A stretch of DNA of 64,000 nucleotides from assembly GCA_958510875.1 (NCBI GenBank), contig OY294067.1:54820039-54884038 (forward strand). Direction: 5' to 3'. The stretch is from Endomychus coccineus (taxonomy: Eukaryota > Arthropoda > Insecta > Coleoptera > Endomychidae). The translations under genes and the position numbers were made by a program. The notes beneath the pieces are model-generated. The model did not search any database. It saw only the letters and a program-made list of their open reading frames with translations, and was not told the origin of the DNA. This document shows, piece after piece, positions 12,610-23,399 of the stretch; position 1 is the stretch's first letter, and each line of letters starts with the position of its first letter.

Positions 12610-12774
12610 GTAGAACTGGATTCTCGGGTATTGATCCGCGAACTAGATTTTCCAGACTCTACGGTCGAATCACCTGAAGATGGCAAATGCGACTTTGCCG
12701 AAACGTCGTGAAATTGGTCCTTTTGAGAACCGGAACCACACAACGCGGATCAATACCCGAGAATCCAGTTCTAC
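12610..12774. mobile_element. 165-bp palindromic-ended element carrying a hammerhead motif
   Basis: The ends are a perfect 31-bp inverted repeat (12610-12640 and 12744-12774), starting GTAGAACTGGATTCTCGGG. The 103-bp centre holds the hammerhead motif at 12670-12711. TA microsatellite flanks both sides, so target duplications cannot be judged. It may be a head-to-head remnant of two retroelement ends or a small retrozyme-like unit. Confidence 0.65.
12670..12711 (+). ncRNA. Hammerhead ribozyme motif, apparently complete
   Basis: In order: stem I strand TCAC (12670-12673); core CTGAAGA (12674-12680, matching CUGANGA); one unpaired T; stem II GGCAAA / TTTGCC (12682-12687 and 12694-12699) with loop TGCGAC; core GAAA (12700-12703); CGT; cleavage-site base C (12707); and stem I strand GTGA (12708-12711). 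All invariant core bases are present. Stem III would be only ACGU, which is self-complementary, so it fits a dimeric hammerhead as proposed for Penelope-like retroelements. The predicted cut is after 12707 (GUC). The extra U before stem II is not canonical but recurs in the other copies of this window. Confidence 0.6.
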
Positions 12775-12802
12775 ACATTACGTCCGCGAGAACTTAAGAA
12801 GA

Positions 12803-12805
<3 letters not shown>

Positions 12806-12886
<81 letters not shown>

Positions 12887-12888
12887 AA
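12806..12888. repeat. (TA)n microsatellite
   Basis: Last part of the TA tract before the right tip of foldback copy A. Confidence 0.9.
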
Positions 12889-13029
12889 TTAAGACATTAC
12901 CCTTCATTGGAGGTTTCCAGCCACTATTTTTTTCGTAATCTACGGAAAATTTATTAACTTTCTTTATTTTCAAACCTTAAGTCGGAAAAAAAAGTACCAA
13001 ATCTCAAAAAAATCCATAAAATGACTGTA

Positions 13030-13930
13030 CCATAATTGAAAACTCAATAAATTTGTTGCAAAGCAAACAATGTTTATACCTTTCCATAAGATGCTTTGAT
13101 TTGCTTCAGGATGCTAATTAAATGCGGAGTTCTATTCAATTGAGACAAGATATTTCATTGTTTAAGCAATCACAACATTTATAATGAGATTATTCATGCA
13201 CATATTTCACTAGACTCCTATATTTTTGCAGAGTAAATAGCCAAGGTTGATATTGTGTGAATGATAGCGGTAATAGACTTGTACGCAGAAAGCTCTTCGT
13301 TGTCTCGTACATGCTCCATTATATCTTGATTCACAAGGGATTAAAGTAAAAGAGATAGGTACTGAAAGGGAGTTTACAGCATTCGGTCACAGAAGTTTGC
13401 CTAATCAAGTATGCGAAGTGGTCCTGCTTGTGCAGTAAAAAAGCTCCTTATATAAAACTGGAAAATTAGAAAGGCCTGAAATGGACACAATGAGGTGAAT
13501 GATTAAATATTCGTTCAATAGCATATTAAAGTCACTCAGAAAAGGTTAAACTAAAAGTGCATTATTTCCATCAAATGCAATTACGTGAATATATTTAGAG
13601 ATTTCACGCAAAAGAAGCAAATTCACCGAATTTTCAATATACGTGCTATAAAATTAATTGTCAACTTTCAGTCCTTACTTGATCAAACCCAGAGTTTCCA
13701 TAATTTAGAAACATACAGATTCTGCTTTCTGAATAGGAACATGTGTACTCTTCAGGTCTTAAGAATTCTATTCCTTCCAATAATAACTATAGAAATTGTT
13801 GAATATGTTTTATAATCATGCTTTTCTATTTATATACATGCCATCACCTTTTTCTGAGAGAAATACCGGACTTTCCGTTGATTCTTTGAATTGTAGAAAT
13901 ATCGAAAGAAAAAGTTTCACGTTTATTCAT
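13030..13930. other. No recognisable gene
   Basis: Single-copy-looking AT-rich DNA. The plus ORF 13585-13815 (76 aa) has no recognisable motif. Confidence 0.4.
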
Positions 13931-13934
13931 CTTG

Positions 13935-14155
13935 ATAATCTATGTTAAATACTAAAAATAAGAAACAATAACACTTATCCTCTAAAAATACTGTGAAAGT
14001 ACCTCTAGCTACCAAGTAGCCATCACCAAAATGAACCTAAAACATATAATGATGGCTACTTGGTAGCTGAAATATCCTCATAGCCTTAACATTATTTTTA
14101 TTGGATAGGGATTATTGTTTCTAATTTATAGTGTTATATTGTATCAACATTGTGA
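13935..14155. repeat. Two Penelope-like pLTR ends head to head
   Basis: AAATAAGAAACAATAACACTT, then AATACTGTGAAAGTACC and AGCTACCAAGTAGCCATCA (from 13947) is mirrored by TGATGGCTACTTGGTAGCT through GATAGGGATTATTGTTTC (to about 14135). The arms match the PLE end at 51.03-51.10 kb and 37.99-38.06 kb. Stem II of the hammerhead is preserved (GGCTAC-TTG-GTAGCT), but the CUGA core has become TAATGA. Confidence 0.55.
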
Positions 14156-14315
14156 ACTCTTTTACAGTTCACTATGCTAAATAGTCTTAGTTATCTCCGT
14201 TATTCAGGAAATGTCATTCTATATCTCTCAATGTACACGGAATTTCGACCCATCAGGTAATTGCAAATCTTAGTAATACTCATACCTACACTACTCAATT
14301 CAGAAAAGATTGAAC

Positions 14316-15512
14316 CTGATAGTCAAAAGCCAAAGCGATATTGATGGTCTGAACATTAACCCGATGGCACTATGGTTTATCGTTAGAGGACGGTTCAATG
14401 AAAAATTCATCTGACAGACCGAATTTTCGCCGGCTGCTAGATATCGAGATACAGCCTCCGCAAATTGTTTATTTTATGACTGGAGGTTAATTCTTTTCAA
14501 AATGCGGTTACTTGTTAAGCATGCCATTCTTATACACTTCCACTATGTGCCATCATTTTTTATCGTGTTCGTTTATCAGGCTGACCAAATAAAATTGGAC
14601 CGAAAATGGACTGCCAAACCTGGTGGAAAATATTCATTATTGTTGGAAATCGATAAGATACCATATGCCATCAAAAGTAATCGGTCCATTTCAGATTAAT
14701 TGGCCATTATTTGAACCAACAATGGATTTTTTCTCATTTTGTGGCTAAACTTCGCGGATTACAAGGTAGCATGATGACAGAATTATTAAATAACTTTATT
14801 GGAGGTCAAATAAAGATTTGAAGCTATCACTTCTTGCCTATTTCAACCCCCCAAAACTCTCTAAAACTACCCCCAAAAAAATATTAATAATATGGATAAT
14901 ATGACCAATTTTATGATAAATTAGTTAATTATTGAGATTCTGGCTGGGTTCAAAATCGAAACAGCTGTTTCTTGTTTTTTTGTTTAATTTGGGGGTGGTT
15001 TTAGGTCGTTTTGGGGGGTTGAAATAGGTAAGGAGTGATGACAATAATCTTAAATATTTATTTGACCTCCAATAAAGTTGTTTAACATGATGCCATCATG
15101 TTATCTTGCAATCCACAAGGTTTAGCCACAAATTAAGAAACAAAACCATTTTTGGTTCAAATAGTGGCCAATTACTTAGAAATGGACCTATAACTTTTGA
15201 TGTCATAGGGTATCTCAACAATTGCCAACACCAATGAACATTTTTCACAAGGTTTGGGAGGGTTAACTTGCAGTCCATTTTTGGTCCAATTTTAACTGAT
15301 CAGTCTGATTAACGGACACGATCCACATAGTGGAAGTGTATAAGAAAGGCATGCTTTTCAAGTAATTTGCGGAGGCTGTATCTCGAGATCTAGCAGCCGG
15401 CAACAATTCGGTCTGTGAGATGAATTGGACAATGAACCGTCCTCTAACGATAAGCCATAGTGCCATCGGGTTAATTTTCAGACCATCAATATCGCTCTGG
15501 CTCCTAGACTAT
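14316..15512. mobile_element. Foldback element of ~1.2 kb
   Basis: ATAGTC-AAAGCC-AAGCGATATTGATGGTCTGA at 14318 is the inverse of the block ending at 15512. Arms are about 500-590 bp and include CGGCTGCTAGATATCGAGATACAGCC and GTTAGAGGACGGTTCA versus their complements. They meet near 14920 at C-rich / G-rich tracts (CAACCCCCC and GGGGGGTTG). Identity is high but not perfect. The arms carry no transposase. Clear TA or longer target duplications were not found. A 65-aa ORF at 14502 is a by-product. Confidence 0.8.
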
Positions 15513-15513
15513 A

Positions 15514-15735
15514 AATGAATGTGCGTGATAAATTGAACTATGGCGGGTCAACGAATCGCTTCATATTTATCTATGATCGACTATTCTTCCAGAGCTTGAT
15601 ATTTACAAAAATATAAGAATCTGATGTGACTAAAAGTCACTCACTGGACTAGACATTCAAGGATGTGGGTTAAAATCTCACCTATGGTTTAATGCTTTAC
15701 GTTTATGTATTCCGAAAATCCTATGTTAAATGAGC
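15514..15735 (+). mobile_element. SINE-like repeat, second copy of the 12-kb tRNA-like unit
   Basis: ATGAATGTGCGTGA, GAATCG, ATATTTACAAAAATATAA-AATCT, CACTGGACTAGA, TATGGTT-AAT-CTTTACGTTT and AATCCTATGTTAAAT occur in the same order as on the minus strand of 11980-12205. The tRNA-like part is more decayed here (the B box reads GTGGGTTAAAATCTC). Confidence 0.6.
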
Positions 15736-17229
15736 TTTCTCTCTCTCTCTATTTCATGTTTAACGCTTGAAAGTACTATTCAGTTCTACTCTACATGTCC
15801 TCTCGAAAAATTTCTGAATAATCAACTAGCAAGTTTCTTTTCATTGGATGACAATATATTTCTTCAGGGGAAACAGAGGCTGATTGTAACAACATTTGCA
15901 TTTGTTCCAAATACTGGACAATTTCAAATGGAATATTCGGATAAAACACATATTCTTTTGCATCCACTTATTTCACAAGAGTAATATAAGACAAATACAG
16001 AAACGTTTATAAACAGGGTTCAGTTCACCAGTTAACATTCATCATTCTTCAAAATGAAGAATACAAATGCAAATTGAATAAATACACAGGTAGATAATAA
16101 ACCTTTCCAAATGATTTTTTTCTCAATTAGACGATATCAGAGTCTCAGTTATGACATACATATGGGAAGATTTCATCAATGAAATCCTCATGGGAGCTAA
16201 ACTTGTAGAGGGAACACATAGTTCATTTCTCTTTTGATCTACTATGTAGAGATGTAGAGCTCCGTACAAATCAAACAAACAACAGTCAGATTCTGCCAAA
16301 ACTTTTCTTTACCCTTTGGATTTCGTTATTTTGTATCTCTTCCGTTTTATTTTTGATAACGGCTATTTCGTTCTTCCTCTAATGCTTCCTCTTCCGTTGT
16401 GTCGGTTTTTCAGCCTTGCTGAATGAAAGCACAAACTCTGTGGAAAATGTTGTCTGTTTTGAGATAGGTTCTTGCTTATTATTATAATTTTGCTTGAGGT
16501 TACATTGAAATAAAAAGTAATACTTGTGAAGAATTTTGTTACGATTGATACAAACTAAGAAAGCAAATTTCAATACCCGAATGTACTAGCAAACCAAAAA
16601 CAAAATAAGGAAGTACAAAATTGACTTATGCGGTATAAAACATAGTATAATGATTAATTAATTTGAAATTAATATGGGCTCGTTCACACATGGACATTGA
16701 TGCGGCAGCATTGAATTCATACATCGTACTAACTGAGAATGGAGGATTGACAGTAGCACATATAATGCGGCAGTACCAAACTCAGTTTTCCGGATTTTGT
16801 TGGTGTTAGAGCTAACCCTGTGTTAGAACCTGGCCCGGTCTCCCGGTATTGGGAAATTTAATATTGAAATTATGAACAAATGTCAATTATTATGTACATT
16901 AATAAAAATGTTCAGCCACATCTGTATAATCTAACACTTTCCTACTGAAAATTGATTAATGGAAACGGAATAAATTGAACCACTTTATGATTTTTATCAA
17001 GGTTCTCAGTCAGATACTTCCATGAGTGAGCTGATCAGGATTGTATGCTCACCATAAAACAAGAACGTATCATTATAATATCGTATGTAATCAATTATTG
17101 GAAATGTCCTGAGATATTTATTATAGAATCAATCTCTTCATGACGCGTTAATCTAATGTCCTCGCTTGAAACTGAGAAAATGGGGATAGAATATGCAAAA
17201 TTAAAACTGGTTCCCATTTCGTCTGATAT
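15736..17229. other. No recognisable gene
   Basis: AT-rich DNA with short ORFs (15730-15984 plus, 16379-16573 minus) lacking motifs. A short less AT-rich block at 16675-16860 has no recognisable coding content. Confidence 0.4.
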
Positions 17230-17600
17230 GATTTTCAGAATTCTCAATTTTCTCCTATAAGCGAAAGCGGCCGCATTTGGCAAAGAAAAAAGTGCTTTTC
17301 TACCAGAACAACGCACCGGCGTACAGGCCCGCAGTCGCAAGAATGAATGAATAGCGCTACGAATTGGTTCGTCATCCACCATAATCTCCAGATTTTCCCA
17401 CCTGCGATTTTTATCTATTTCCAAACTTGAAGAAATGGTTCGGCGGGAAGAGATTTGGCTCCAAGGATGAGGTCATCGCTGAAACAAAAGCCTATTTTGA
17501 AGAATTGCCGGAATCGTATTATTTGGAAGGGATCGAAAAATTAGAAAAACGTTGGATGAAGTGCTACAAGAAGATTATGTTGAGAAATAGAATAAGTTTT
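17230..17600 (+). pseudogene. Mariner (SETMAR-type, DD34D) transposase C-terminal relic
   Basis: A plus-strand frame reads RKRPHLAKKKVLFYQNNAPAY, then MNE, a stop, RYELVRHPP, a stop, SPDFPTCDFYLFPNLKKW, then FGGKRFGSKDEVIAETKAYF and finally the EGIEKLEKRWMKC region. This is the mariner catalytic core from the second Asp to the C-terminus. The second catalytic Asp (canonical HQDNAPAH) is Asn here, the third (S-D-FYLFPNLK) is retained, and there are two in-frame stops. The DNA-binding half and first Asp are missing. The minus-strand ORF at 17095-17424 is its antisense shadow. Confidence 0.75.
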
Positions 17601-17849
17601 GAACAAATAAATGATTTCTTGTTTCATTTTTCAGGAACTTTTCACCTTGTCCTCATATATATTATGCCAATCATTATCGGACGAAGTTAGATTTGTTTCA
17701 CAGCTAAACACGTAACGCTGCAGACTTAACAAAAATAATTATGTGAATGCAATTTATTTGTTTTTATCGGTATCAAATATATCTACAAGGAGAATTCGAT
17801 TCTTACTGGAATATAAATAAACAAGTTTTAGAAGAACAAAATAGTTGAG

Positions 17850-18290
17850 CTCGTATTTCTAGATGAAAGTAGGATATTCCAAAATGGAATTATCAAAGGC
17901 TCGTGACAGGACTTGGATAAGTGCACCGCCAAGAGTATAACAGTAGATGGAAAGACAAGCATTTCAATTTTGTGATGTATTGAAATAATAATTTTATGAC
18001 AGATATATTATAGTGTTGTATGCTGGCAATCGTAAAGGTTTTATCTCTGGACGGAACTTATATTTGGTTCGAAACTTGCAATCCTGATGGAATTCACGAA
18101 GAGCACTTTTCTGAATAGTTTCAAGAGCAATAGCTTCCAAATTTGAGCAAATCTCCCTTTATCATAATGTGTAATGTTTTAAACCCCAGCAAAATAGTGG
18201 AATATTCAACAAATACCTTATCAAAAGACGAAGAAATAGAAGGAGGGTTCAAAGATCTTTACATCAAATTCGAACAAGTGAGAAACATCT
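17850..18290 (+). pseudogene. DDE transposase relic (family with LDE-S/T and MDN-AxYH motifs)
   Basis: The frame near 17866 reads VELVFLDESRIFQNG, corresponding to the first catalytic Asp block LDE(T/S)W-FQNG of a widespread insect DDE family. About 18002 the text RYIIVLYAGNRKGFISG follows. The ORF at 18143 begins MSKSPFIIMCNVLNPSK, where active relatives have MDNA-YH; the Asp is Cys here. Several stops and frameshifts intervene. The minus-strand fragment at 41938-42100 keeps the next block of the same family, and 21356-21425 an N-terminal block. Confidence 0.5.
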
Positions 18291-18609
18291 TTATTTTGGC
18301 ACTCTTTATCTATACTTGCATGTTTTGTAGAAATAAATCACCGAGAAGGTATGTATAATCGATGAATCAGCTGTTGAATGGGGCCTTACAGTCTTTAGAT
18401 TATTTCCAAATCACATTATAAAAATGATGTGGAGAATTTCCAAGGAGTATTGTAACCAGCACATAAAAAGGGGGATGGATAATATAGCAATCAGGGTTTG
18501 AATAAGTCGAAAGGAGCTTTAAGCGTTCTTACACTCCAGTCTTAAAATAATTCTGTTCGTAATGTTAAATCAAGAGCCCTCCAAGAAACTGCTCTCTAAT
18601 TATAAGTAT

Positions 18610-19035
18610 AAAACATAGAGACGTAGAACACTTATGTTGTCAATGCGAATAAACTTTCAATGATATTGAGTATTGACGTTTTTCCACATTTTTATCTGCC
18701 CGTGGATAACAGTTAGTAAATATATATCACGTACACACATTTAACTCACACAAGTGACCGAAAGCGAAAAATTGTTCTTATAAAAGGAGGTAACAATATT
18801 AATAGGTAATTCATTTGAATACCTATGCAATAAAGGTCCTAGTATCGACTCTACTTGTAGAACACATTATGTTGTCTATTCGAGTAACATAGAGTACCTA
18901 CCTATAATTTAACGTATTTCCACGTCTTTATCTTTATCTTTATTATAATCATTTGCAATATATTAACGATTGTTACGAGTGATAGAAGGTAGTGATCGAA
19001 GAATCACAAATCATTCTTAAAGGATAAAAGATCTG
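18610..19035. repeat. Old tandem duplication, period ~234 bp
   Basis: GTAGAACAC-TTATGTTGTC at 18623 and GTAGAACACATTATGTTGTC at 18857 begin two diverged copies. Shared later blocks are ACGT-TTTCCAC-T-TTTATC, AAATATA, and ATTCTTA-A-GGA-AAA. Identity is low, so the duplication is old or the match is a pair of dispersed repeats. Confidence 0.45.
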
Positions 19036-19447
19036 CCTTATTCACAACCTTGTCAACAATAGTATATTTCATTAGGTGTCCGGAAATAAGGATTTTTCCG
19101 AGAGCGCATGACAAATTCTGAGGCTACGTCTCATGAAAACACGGAAAATTCAACACGCTTTCAGAATATACCTATTCTATGATTAAAAACTAGATTGTAA
19201 CATATATCATTCTAACAGACTGCATCGGAATATATATTCTGTATCAGTTTTCGACCAATCGAAAACGGTTTGGCTACTTTCTTAAAGCAATTAATTATCT
19301 CGATCCACGCCTTGTCGTTGAATACAGCGTTCATAAGACGGATGCTATGGTTGCATATTGATATTCACGCCCCTCGCGTTTATTACGTTTATCGTTGCAA
19401 ACAAGTGATAGTTTGCACTGTTAGCGGAACAGTAAGTTTGACAAAAC

Positions 19448-19802
19448 TGATATTACTAGTTATATATAAAAATTCTCGGGAAATAGGTCACAATAACACT
19501 TTGTTTTAACTATACATATATACATTAATTCTGACGATACAATTTCGATTATTCGTGGTTCTGTTCGTTTCGACGGCGTGGGCTCTTTTAATTGAAGTTA
19601 AATTGTGCGATTTGGACGCTTGTGTTATAATTAGTTTTAATAAACCCCCTTTTTAGACATAGTGAGTCTTCTGATGATGGTCGTGAGACCGAAACGTACG
19701 TAAAGACGAATAGTTAAAACAAAGTGTTATTGTGACCTATTTCCCGAGAATTTTTATATATAATTCATACTGGGTCAAGAATCTTATTGATATTACTAGT
19801 TA
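19448..19802 (+). mobile_element. Small retroelement with 15-bp target duplication and hammerhead
   Basis: The element is flanked by the exact 15-bp direct repeat TGATATTACTAGTTA at 19448-19462 and 19788-19802, as expected for a target-primed retro-insertion. Near its ends it carries a ~50-bp inverted repeat: TATATATAAAAATTCTCGGG at 19461 and its complement ending at 19762. The interior 19548-19762 matches 32505-32690, and its distal half matches the minus strand of 26745-26844. It carries a hammerhead motif and no ORF. Most likely it is the pLTR-only remnant of a Penelope-like element. Confidence 0.65.
19666..19707 (+). ncRNA. Hammerhead ribozyme motif with palindromic stem III
   Basis: In order: stem I strand GTCTT (19666-19670); core CTGATGA (19671-19677); one unpaired T; stem II GGTC-GTGA-GACC (19679-19690); core GAAA (19691-19694); CGTACG (19695-19700); T; cleavage base A (19702, a permitted GUA site); and stem I strand AAGAC (19703-19707), which pairs perfectly with GTCTT. 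ACGUACGU from the last core A to U16.1 is self-complementary, allowing an 8-bp intermolecular stem III, or a two-pair hairpin stem within one molecule. The copy at 26.8 kb keeps both halves of stem I and stem II, which suggests structural conservation in the family. Confidence 0.65.
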
Positions 19803-21350
19803 ATAAGAACTTGTTAGAGAAAGTGTCGACTACCAACACAAACTACAAACTTTTCGCTCGCGTGGAATATGAGTCATTCGTTGTAGAATATAATATTCTG
19901 GACGTGTAAAGAACAATAGTTTCTATTCTATTTATCTATCGACTTTCTCAACTGGTAAATATAAGATCTGTGGCTTTCCATCAGGAAGATCAAAACATCT
20001 GAGAACTCTCTGCTTCAACAGAGAGACTAATCTTTATCACCTATTTTTCTTTAAGTGTAATAGATTTTTTAAATTTAACGCACTGATTTTTGATATCTTA
20101 TACGGACGTAGTGCTAGAACAAGAATGTTCTATTGAATGTTAGTTCTTGTTCATCATTAAATGCATCATGGGTTCTAATCTGGCTAACTTGTCTAAAATG
20201 AGTCGTTTGAAATGGAAATGTCGTATGTTAGTACTATAGGACTTCCTGAGAAAATGTAGAAGTCTTCTAATGAGCCCCGTGCCAGGAAAACTACTCATGA
20301 ACTTGTACGACTCTGTCTATTATTACCGTGCTTAACCTTAAATTATCCACAAGACAGTGCAAATAATCACTATTTGAACAAAGGGCAAAATATTTCGAGA
20401 GTCTAGAACGTTTCAAAGGTCTCGTATGTATGTAATAAATTTGGTCAATTGCCAGGCACTCTTACTGGTCTGTTAAGTCCCTACAAACCCTTCCACGTAT
20501 TCAAGCGATTCAGAACTAACGAGTGTTGTCTAGCAACTACGGAGCTATTCCTTTGGAATTAATATAGCACACAAACTTGGTGAAATACTCTGAAATATTC
20601 ACTCTACTGAGAAAATAGAAAGTTCATACATTTTCATAGGGGATCATCGTACCATTATTATTGTTTCAAGAATGTGCCTCATTTGGGACGAGAATATTTG
20701 CTCCATATGAAAACATATGAGCTGTTTTCATATCAAGTTCCCTAGAAATTATTTCAGACGAAACAGGTGAAAATATCGTTCAATTCTTAATCACGCTGAA
20801 AGAATTGAATCATTATGGAATGCATTATTGAATAATAGAATAGGAATCTTTTAATTGTGACGGAAATCCTCAATTCAACGAAATTGTGATCTTATAGAAA
20901 CTGTATAGCATCATTGGAATTTCTCAGATATGGGTTGTTCACTTGAACAAAAAACTAATGTGATAGTTATTTTAAAAACGACAATTTCACTTGATAAGTG
21001 TTAAGCCAGGTTGTCGATATAAACTGTTGAAATATTCAATGACTTGACGATTTATATATTTACTGTAAATCTGAATTTTGATAGAATTAAACTTCTTAAG
21101 TGCAGAAGCAGTTCTTCTCAGGACTATAGTTCTACCTACATATTCATCGTCAACTAAGTAGACAAGGAAAATGCCGGAGTAACGATAATCTAGTATTCAA
21201 CAGATTATATCCTCAACAATAAATCACTTGGAAGAAGAACATGCATATGAAGGATAATGTGTTCTTGTCACAAAGTTGCTACAGATTTACAACTGAGTAT
21301 TTCAACACTCAAAAGAACCGCAAGTAAACGAAGCAGAGATGGAGGCTTAA
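19803..21350. other. No recognisable gene
   Basis: AT-rich DNA without ORFs over 60 codons or matches elsewhere in the window. Confidence 0.4.
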
Positions 21351-21355
21351 GCTAA

Positions 21356-21425
21356 AGTGGTTGAAAATGTAGATGATTTTGACCAGAGTGCTATTCAGAA
21401 TGTTGTATGTACAAAAACGAAGGAA
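21356..21425 (+). pseudogene. DDE transposase N-terminal scrap
   Basis: The frame reads VVENVDDFDQSAIQNVVCTKT. It resembles the DDFD-x-AIR-x-V linker that follows the helix-turn-helix in the DDE family whose catalytic blocks are at 17.9 and 42.0 kb. It is very short and open only because of its length. Confidence 0.35.
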
Positions 21426-21879
21426 ATATGATTGGTTAAGTAGGAATAATATATGATTGAATGAAAGTACCAACTTTGTTTCCACTACACTTTTGATAAT
21501 AACATGAGCACGTTAATATAGTTCTAAAACCGAAGTGCCATTTCCGGAAAGATACAAAATTATGAAGTAAACAACAAACAAGTTATGTTTAAATAGGAAC
21601 TATAGTACAATTGGGTTAATGAGATCACAATTGGGAGTAAGGGATCATCGTAAATTTCGAAACAGGTGGATCTCGGGAAAATACAGTGTGAATTAAAAAC
21701 AATTTGTGCATTAGGATAATTACTATTTAATATTCCCAGAATTATTCTTAAGAGGAAAAGATCACTTTGGTATAGGTGTAACATATCACTCAGAATATTT
21801 TTATAGGAGTTTGCGATAAATCACTATTGATTCTATTGTATTTGATTCAAAACGTTTGGTTTGATTATGTAAAATGTTC

Positions 21880-21882
<3 letters not shown>

Positions 21883-21946
<64 letters not shown>

Positions 21947-21960
21947 ATCTCTCTCTCTCC
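21883..21960. repeat. (CT)n microsatellite
   Basis: About 60 bp of perfect CT, an AATAT interruption, then a short CT run. Confidence 0.95.
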
Positions 21961-23070
21961 AAAAGTGAAATTGGCGGGCTGAGCATGATCTGAAGGTTGA
22001 ATAACCCACTTTATATTACATCGCGACTCAGAGGTTTAAGTGAATATATTGATCAATTTCTTTTCGAATCCCATGTAGAAGTAAGGCACAGAGAATTCAC
22101 ATACTCGAGTTCTACGTAGGATTAAATTATGGGTGTTATGGAAATATCACAAAATGATTGTTAGATGCTGCGAAATGCGAAAGACGCGCTGTTTCACCCA
22201 TAGGAACAAATATATCCTATCTCACAAGCACTACGTTTAACATTGCTTCACAACTGGATTCTAGCTATGAGCCATTGCAATGCTCCAAACTACCCCTACG
22301 CAAGCTACATACAGCTCCGGGTTTCTTTCTTTACAATAGTACGAACATAAATTGACGTAGGTTGCGCTCTTTTGGATTCAATTTAAGGTAGATAATTTCT
22401 TCGTTGACTTTATATATGAATACAAGTAAGACGGAAATTGATACAAAATTTAACCTCAATCTGGTTACTTGAAAATTACTTATTATATCAACAACGATGA
22501 AAAAGAAATTGAAAATATTATAACAAGTTTGATTGTGTAATCTAGGTAAAATATGAATTAATGCAAACAATGTATTATTTATCAGGCAGTAAAAACAAGC
22601 TGGACAAGAAGATTAGGTTACCGAACGAGTAGGTGGTGAAGAACTTCACTTTTTTCTCAAGGTAATTAATTTTTATGAAGCCATTGAGGCGTTGGCGACC
22701 CTACGCCCAAAGTTTAGAAGGAATGTTTAATTTAGAAACCCGGGGGCAGACCCCGCTCATACGTTATTAAAGCGACCTATAGAAATAAGGCTAGGCACAA
22801 TAATGGTCCGTGAAGAATCTTCTCAACTCTACGTAGTTTCACCTGACTCAGGGGAAAGTTCCACTGATATACTTAGCTGAGCATACTTCCTTGATGGCCC
22901 AGAAGTTGGAATCCTGGATACTAGATATTGAGTTCTGCGACACTTCGTGGCTAGGCCTGCCTGACATCTCGTATGTTCTATCAAGATATAATAATTTATT
23001 AAACTTAATTTCGAATCAAATTTAATTATTTCAAGGGACCCAACAGTAATAATTTTTTGAATTATTACAG
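21961..23070. other. No recognisable gene
   Basis: A less AT-rich part (22680-22980) could be old coding sequence, but I could not assign it. Confidence 0.35.
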
Positions 23071-23295
23071 CATTATGTGGAACAGCGTATCCCCCTCATT
23101 CTTCCTATGATCAATACACTTTCACTCTAAGGAGCCAGTCAATGTATACATTGACTAGTAAAAGCATGAATTTAATTTTTTCTTTTCTTTTTCAGCTTTA
23201 GCTAAACAAATCGGTGAATCAACTAGTTAATGTATACATTGACTGAAATGAATGCTTTGACTGTAAAATATACACATAAGTACAACAATGTCTCC
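23071..23295 (+). repeat. Dispersed repeat with two TGTATACA palindromes, copy 1
   Basis: ATTATGTGGAACAGCGTAT through GCTTTGACTGTAAAATATAC matches 26511-26712. It contains the perfect 20-bp palindrome AGTCAATGTATACATTGACT at 23137-23156 and a near-identical one at 23225-23244. It probably belongs to a DNA transposon family with subterminal palindromes. Confidence 0.7.
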
Positions 23296-23399
23296 ATAGT
23301 GAACTATCAATATGAATAACACTAAACATTCCTTCATTATATATCGAGCAAAGGAGTTCCTATCACTTGAATTCAGGATATGCTGAGAAACAGAAACTT

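Noticed and set aside
17095..17424. Minus-strand ORF of 109 codons
   Set aside because: It is the antisense of the mariner transposase relic, whose plus-strand motifs (NAPAY, SPDF, LFPNLKKW) are clear.
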